Shown here in pieces: positions 6,310 through 9,340 of a stretch of 9,340 nt of DNA. Numbering within the stretch: the stretch's first letter is position 1; each line of letters begins with the position of its first letter. The notes beneath the pieces were generated by a model. That model was not told where the DNA came from and did not search any database. It saw only the letters and a program-made list of their open reading frames with translations. Both the position numbers and the translations under genes were made by a program. Source of the stretch: Flavobacteriaceae bacterium UBA7446 (GTDB taxonomy: Bacteria > Bacteroidota > Bacteroidia > Flavobacteriales > Flavobacteriaceae); assembly GCA_002478685.1 (NCBI GenBank), contig DLPY01000004.1, forward strand, positions 1 through 9,340. Reading direction: 5' to 3'.

Positions 6310-6316
6310 TACCTCT

Positions 6317-7762
6317 ATGAAAAAGATTATCATTATCGGTTCGGGGTTTTCATCCCTTTCCGCAGCATGTTATTTGGCAAAAAAAGGGCATTCGGTCCAG
6401 GTGCTTGAAAAAAATGACTCTTTAGGGGGACGTGCTCGCCAGTTCAAAAAAGATGGGTTTACATTTGATATGGGTCCTTCGTGGTATTGGATGCCCGATG
6501 TTTTTGAATCCTTTTTTGCAGATTTCGACAAACGTGTTTCGGATTATTACGAGCTTGATCGCCTTGCACCTGGATACCAGGTTATTTTTGGTAAAAATGA
6601 CATTTTCCCCGTCGATGATAGCATTCCCAAAATTGCAGCCCGTTTTGATGAAATTGAACCTGGGAGCGGAGCCAAATTAGAACGATTTTTAGCAAAAGCA
6701 TGTAACAATTATGACATTGCCGTAAAAGATTTGGTCTATCGTCCTGGGGTTTCACCGTTCGAATTAGTTACCCCACAAACCGTGCGGAAAGTGGGGTTGT
6801 TTTTTACCAATATCCGAAAGCAAGTAGAGCAACAATTTCAAAACCCCAAACTGCGTTCGTTATTGCAGTTCCCGGTATTGTTTTTGGGCGCAAAACCCGA
6901 AAGCACCCCTGCCTTTTATAACTTTATGAATTATGCCGATTTTGGCTTGGGGACTTGGCATCCAAAAGGAGGGATGTACCAAATTGTAGATGCTATGGTA
7001 ACCTTAGGAAAGTCGCTAGGAGTAGATTATCACACCAGTCATGGGGTAGACGAAATTTTACTTCAAAATGGGAAGGTATGCGGTGTACTTGTAGGCACAA
7101 CTACTTTTGATGCTGATATTGTTATTTCAGGGGCAGATTATCACCATACTGAAACCTTATTGCCCAAAGAAAAGCGCGCGTATAGCGAAGCCTATTGGGA
7201 TAAAAAAACCTTTGCACCTTCGTCTCTACTGTTTTATATTGGACTAGATAAAAAATTGGATTCACTTGCGCACCATAACCTCTTTTTTGATGTAGATTTT
7301 GACGCGCATGCCAATAGTATTTACGACACACCAGAGTGGCCCAAAGAGCCGTTATTCTATGTGAATTTGCCCTCTCAAAGCGATTCATTAATGGCACCCA
7401 AAGGTAAAGAAGCCTGTTTTATTTTGATTCCAATTGCACCAAATTTGGAAGATACCCCAGCGCTTAGGCAAAAATATTTTGACACTGTATTGAAACGTAT
7501 GGAGCAACTTACCGACACGGATATCAAGCCGCACATTATGTTTAATGAATCGTTTTGTGTTAAAGAATTTAAAGAAGTATATAATTCGTACAAAGGCAAT
7601 GCATATGGCATGGCAAACACACTTTTGCAAACGGCATTTTTGCGTCCAAAAATGAAAAGTAAAACAGTTGAAAACTTGTACTTTACAGGGCAACTAACCG
7701 TACCAGGGCCAGGGGTACCCCCTGCTTTGATTTCAGGTAAAATAGTTTCTGAATTCATATAA
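6317..7762 (+). CDS. crtI: CrtI-type carotenoid (phytoene) desaturase
   Basis: A 481-residue FAD-dependent oxidoreductase, near the usual ~490-residue length of bacterial CrtI. The N-terminal dinucleotide-binding motif is IIIGSGFSSLSAACYLAKKG (about 4-23) followed by an acidic residue in VLEKN and by GGRARQF. DMGPSWYWMP (51-60) is the usual CrtI segment. The C-terminal FAD signature reads YFTGQLTVPGPGVPPALISGK (about 456-476). In the glycine motif the third Gly is Ser (GSGFSS rather than GxGxxG), which I believe recurs in Bacteroidota CrtI. The expected reaction is stepwise desaturation of phytoene to lycopene at the membrane. No phytoene synthase (crtB), cyclase or hydroxylase lies within reach in this window, although crtI and crtB are often neighbours. 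A later-acting desaturase such as CrtD (3,4-desaturation) is therefore a real alternative. It has its own -7 box. Confidence 0.85.
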   Translation: MKKIIIIGSGFSSLSAACYLAKKGHSVQVLEKNDSLGGRARQFKKDGFTFDMGPSWYWMPDVFESFFADFDKRVSDYYELDRLAPGYQVIFGKNDIFPVDDSIPKIAARFDEIEPGSGAKLERFLAKACNNYDIAVKDLVYRPGVSPFELVTPQTVRKVGLFFTNIRKQVEQQFQNPKLRSLLQFPVLFLGAKPESTPAFYNFMNYADFGLGTWHPKGGMYQIVDAMVTLGKSLGVDYHTSHGVDEILLQNGKVCGVLVGTTTFDADIVISGADYHHTETLLPKEKRAYSEAYWDKKTFAPSSLLFYIGLDKKLDSLAHHNLFFDVDFDAHANSIYDTPEWPKEPLFYVNLPSQSDSLMAPKGKEACFILIPIAPNLEDTPALRQKYFDTVLKRMEQLTDTDIKPHIMFNESFCVKEFKEVYNSYKGNAYGMANTLLQTAFLRPKMKSKTVENLYFTGQLTVPGPGVPPALISGKIVSEFI

Positions 7763-7777
7763 TCAAACTTCTTAAAG

Positions 7778-8494
7778 ATGCTCACTATTTTTCATCCAGC
7801 TGATTCTAGGGGAAGTGCTAATCACGGATGGCTTCAGGCAAAACACAGCTTTAGTTTCGCAGGGTGGTTCAATCCTGAGAGAGTTCAGTTTGGCGCATTA
7901 CGCGTACTAAACGATGATATTATTCAAGGCGGAATGGGGTTTGGCACGCATCCGCACGATAATATGGAGATTGTTACCATTCCTCTTCGTGGTGATTTAG
8001 AACATAAAGACAGTATGGGAAATACGGAGGTCATCAAAGAAGGAGAAATTCAGGTAATGAGTGCTGGAGCGGGAGTTTATCACAGCGAGTATAACAAAAA
8101 TCCCGACAAAGAAATTAACCTATTGCAGTTATGGATTTTCCCAGACAAACGCAATGTGGAACCTCGCTATGCGCAAATCCCTATTGATTCGCTACACAAA
8201 AAAAATGAACCGTTTCAGATTCTATCTCCTAGTCCTGATGACCAAGGAGTTTGGATTCATCAGAACGCATGGTTTCACATGCTAGATTTGGAAGCTGAAA
8301 AATCGGTCTATTACGACATAAAAGTTGAAGGGAACGGTGTGTATGCCTTTGTCATTGAAGGTGAGGTTGAAATTGGCGAGCAGCTATTAGGAAAACGCGA
8401 TGCGTTGGGTATTACAGAAACCGCTACTTTTGAAGTGGCCGCCCACCAAGAGACGCAAATACTTTTGATTGAAGTGCCCATGGTTGTTGGCTAA
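7778..8494 (+). CDS. Pirin-family protein (bicupin)
   Basis: A 238-residue cytoplasmic bicupin, typical for bacterial pirins of the YhaK/YhhW type (about 230 residues). The N-terminal cupin carries the metal-binding set H58-P-H60 with E64 following (THPHDNMEI), then HKDSMGN (76-82) and H102-S-E104 in GAGVYHSE. This matches the His/His/His/Glu metal site of quercetin-dioxygenase-like pirins. The C-terminal cupin (about 155-238) lacks such a set. Members may act as quercetinases or redox sensors, and the physiological role is usually unclear. It begins 15 bases after the desaturase stop with no promoter-like box between, so it is probably co-transcribed with it. No functional link to carotenoids is known to me. 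Confidence 0.92.
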   Translation: MLTIFHPADSRGSANHGWLQAKHSFSFAGWFNPERVQFGALRVLNDDIIQGGMGFGTHPHDNMEIVTIPLRGDLEHKDSMGNTEVIKEGEIQVMSAGAGVYHSEYNKNPDKEINLLQLWIFPDKRNVEPRYAQIPIDSLHKKNEPFQILSPSPDDQGVWIHQNAWFHMLDLEAEKSVYYDIKVEGNGVYAFVIEGEVEIGEQLLGKRDALGITETATFEVAAHQETQILLIEVPMVVG

Positions 8495-8503
8495 ATCTGC
8501 CCT

Positions 8504-9190
8504 ATGAAAAAACAAATCGTACATATTGCCGGCATGACCTGTTCGAGTTGTGAAAAATCCGTTAAGAAAGCTCTTGAAAACCTAACTGGCGTTGCTCGTG
8601 TTTCGCCCAATCATAAAACAGGGAAAGTAGATATTACAGCTAACTCACAGATTAAAGATGCTGAAATTACAGCAGCCCTTCCCAAAAAATATGCCTTAAT
8701 TGATGAAACCCTGAATCAACCTTCAAAGCTCAAGCAGCTTTTTCCTTTGTTTTTGATTTTTGGATTTATGCTGCTAACGGTTTTTAGTATTCACTTAGAA
8801 TTGCTACAAACAAACGCGATGATGCTTGACTTTATGGCACTGTTTTTTATGGTCTTTTCGTTTTTTAAGTTTTTGGATTTAAAAGGGTTTCAAACGGTGT
8901 TTAAAACCTATGATCCACTTGCTGCAGTATTGCCCATTTACGGCTGGATATATCCGTTTATAGAATTGGCACTCGGCATATGCTATCTCATTGATTTTGT
9001 TTTACCACCCGTTTTAATAATCACTGTAATTGTACTAGGAATTACTACCGTGGGTGTGCTTCGGGTTTTGCAGCAAAAGCGCAATATCAAATGTGCATGT
9101 TTGGGCAGTGTCTTAAATCTTCCTATGACTGAAGCTACGTTTATAGAAAATGCCGTCATGCTTATTATGGCAGGAAGCTTATTGGCCTAA
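8504..9190 (+). CDS. Heavy-metal-associated (HMA) domain fused to a MauE/DoxX-like membrane domain
   Basis: A 228-residue two-domain protein. Residues about 3-68 are an HMA ferredoxin-like fold with the metal site GMTCSSC (C13, C16), as in copper chaperones and P-type ATPase N-termini. There is no signal peptide before it, so it should sit in the cytoplasm. Residues about 78-228 form four to five membrane helices (about 79-98, 106-125, 143-163, 168-187, 212-228) resembling MauE/DoxX. The loop before the last helix carries KCACLGSVLNLPM (C197-x-C199). MauE is known from methylamine dehydrogenase biogenesis, where it works with the thioredoxin-like MauD. Here the C-x-C loop could be a redox or metal relay partner for the HMA cysteines. 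It starts 9 bases after the pirin stop, so it is probably the last gene of the desaturase-pirin unit. A metal transport or detoxification role is inferred. Confidence 0.85.
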   Translation: MKKQIVHIAGMTCSSCEKSVKKALENLTGVARVSPNHKTGKVDITANSQIKDAEITAALPKKYALIDETLNQPSKLKQLFPLFLIFGFMLLTVFSIHLELLQTNAMMLDFMALFFMVFSFFKFLDLKGFQTVFKTYDPLAAVLPIYGWIYPFIELALGICYLIDFVLPPVLIITVIVLGITTVGVLRVLQQKRNIKCACLGSVLNLPMTEATFIENAVMLIMAGSLLA

Positions 9191-9340
9191 TTGCGACACA
9201 AAATTTTCTAAAGCCGTATCAAATCTAGCACGAAGTTCAGCGTTAGTAATGCCTTTGCCTTCGTCATAATTTTCGTTGAATGATGGGAGTGAAAAAGTCG
9301 GGATATTTGGGCGTTCTCTAGACAATCTTAAATGGGCGAG
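9179..9340 (-). CDS. C-terminal part of a probable NAD(P)H-dependent FMN reductase (runs off right edge)
   Basis: The minus strand is open from the window edge to a TAA at 9179-9181, giving the last 53 residues. The frame begins exactly at base 9340. The segment PTFSLPSFNENYDEGKGI, followed by TNAELRARFDTALENFV, resembles the C-terminal end of flavobacterial NAD(P)H-dependent FMN reductase-like flavodoxin-fold proteins (…SLPSF…NF…G-I…), a resemblance recalled from memory. None of the flavin-binding part is visible, so the identity is tentative. The gene converges on the HMA-MauE gene with a 12-base overlap and no room for a terminator between them. Confidence 0.55.
   Translation of the reverse strand, partial: LAHLRLSRERPNIPTFSLPSFNENYDEGKGITNAELRARFDTALENFVSQLGQ

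Noticed and set aside
7375..7785. Minus-strand open frame of 136 codons across the 3' end of the desaturase
   Set aside because: It is opposite the conserved CrtI C-terminal signature, which fixes the plus strand as coding.
1..9340. Mobile element, CRISPR array or defence system
   Set aside because: There is no transposase, integrase, regularly spaced repeat, inverted end repeat or nuclease gene; all clear genes are metabolic or envelope genes.

Overview
The window looks like chromosomal DNA of a member of the Flavobacteriia (phylum Bacteroidota). The evidence is AT-rich, densely packed genes without Shine-Dalgarno leaders, several copies of the Bacteroidota -7 promoter box TAnnTTTG just ahead of start codons, a flavobacterial-type CrtI carotenoid desaturase and a UDP-glucuronate 4-epimerase-like enzyme. 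The genus cannot be told from sequence alone. I saw no rRNA, tRNA, CRISPR array, insertion sequence or phage gene.

Layout. (1) 1-536, minus: N-terminal part of a secreted protein of unknown function that runs off the left edge inside a Gly/Asp-rich linker. (2) 537-739: AT-rich gap holding only that gene's promoter. (3) 740-2807, minus: an ArnT-like membrane glycosyltransferase, then a 63-residue double zinc-ribbon protein, then pterin-4a-carbinolamine dehydratase; the last two are joined by a TAATG stop/start overlap. (4) 2851-4681, plus: a polyprenyl-phosphate sugar synthase-type GT2 enzyme overlapping by 8 bases an UPF0104/LPG-synthase-TM flippase-like membrane protein. (5) 4626-6272, minus: a PAP2 lipid phosphatase followed by a UDP-glucuronate 4-epimerase-like enzyme, whose 3' end overlaps the flippase-like gene tail to tail by 56 bases. 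(6) 6317-9190, plus: CrtI-type carotenoid desaturase, pirin, and an HMA-MauE fusion membrane protein, with gaps of 15 and 9 bases. (7) 9179-9340, minus: the C-terminal 53 residues of a probable NAD(P)H-dependent FMN reductase, overlapping the HMA-MauE gene by 12 bases.

The most interesting block is 1248-6272. It holds the enzyme types needed to modify an outer-membrane lipid or glycan with a polyprenyl-phosphate-linked sugar. The epimerase could supply UDP-galacturonate. The GT2 enzyme could load the sugar onto polyprenyl phosphate, the UPF0104 protein could help it across the membrane, and the GT83-type enzyme could transfer it on the periplasmic side. The PAP2 enzyme could remove a phosphate from the acceptor or recycle the carrier. 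This resembles the Rhizobium RgtE/RgtA-D/LpsL/LpxE-F logic and the ArnC/ArnT logic. The individual families are clear; the joint pathway and the sugar are inferred.
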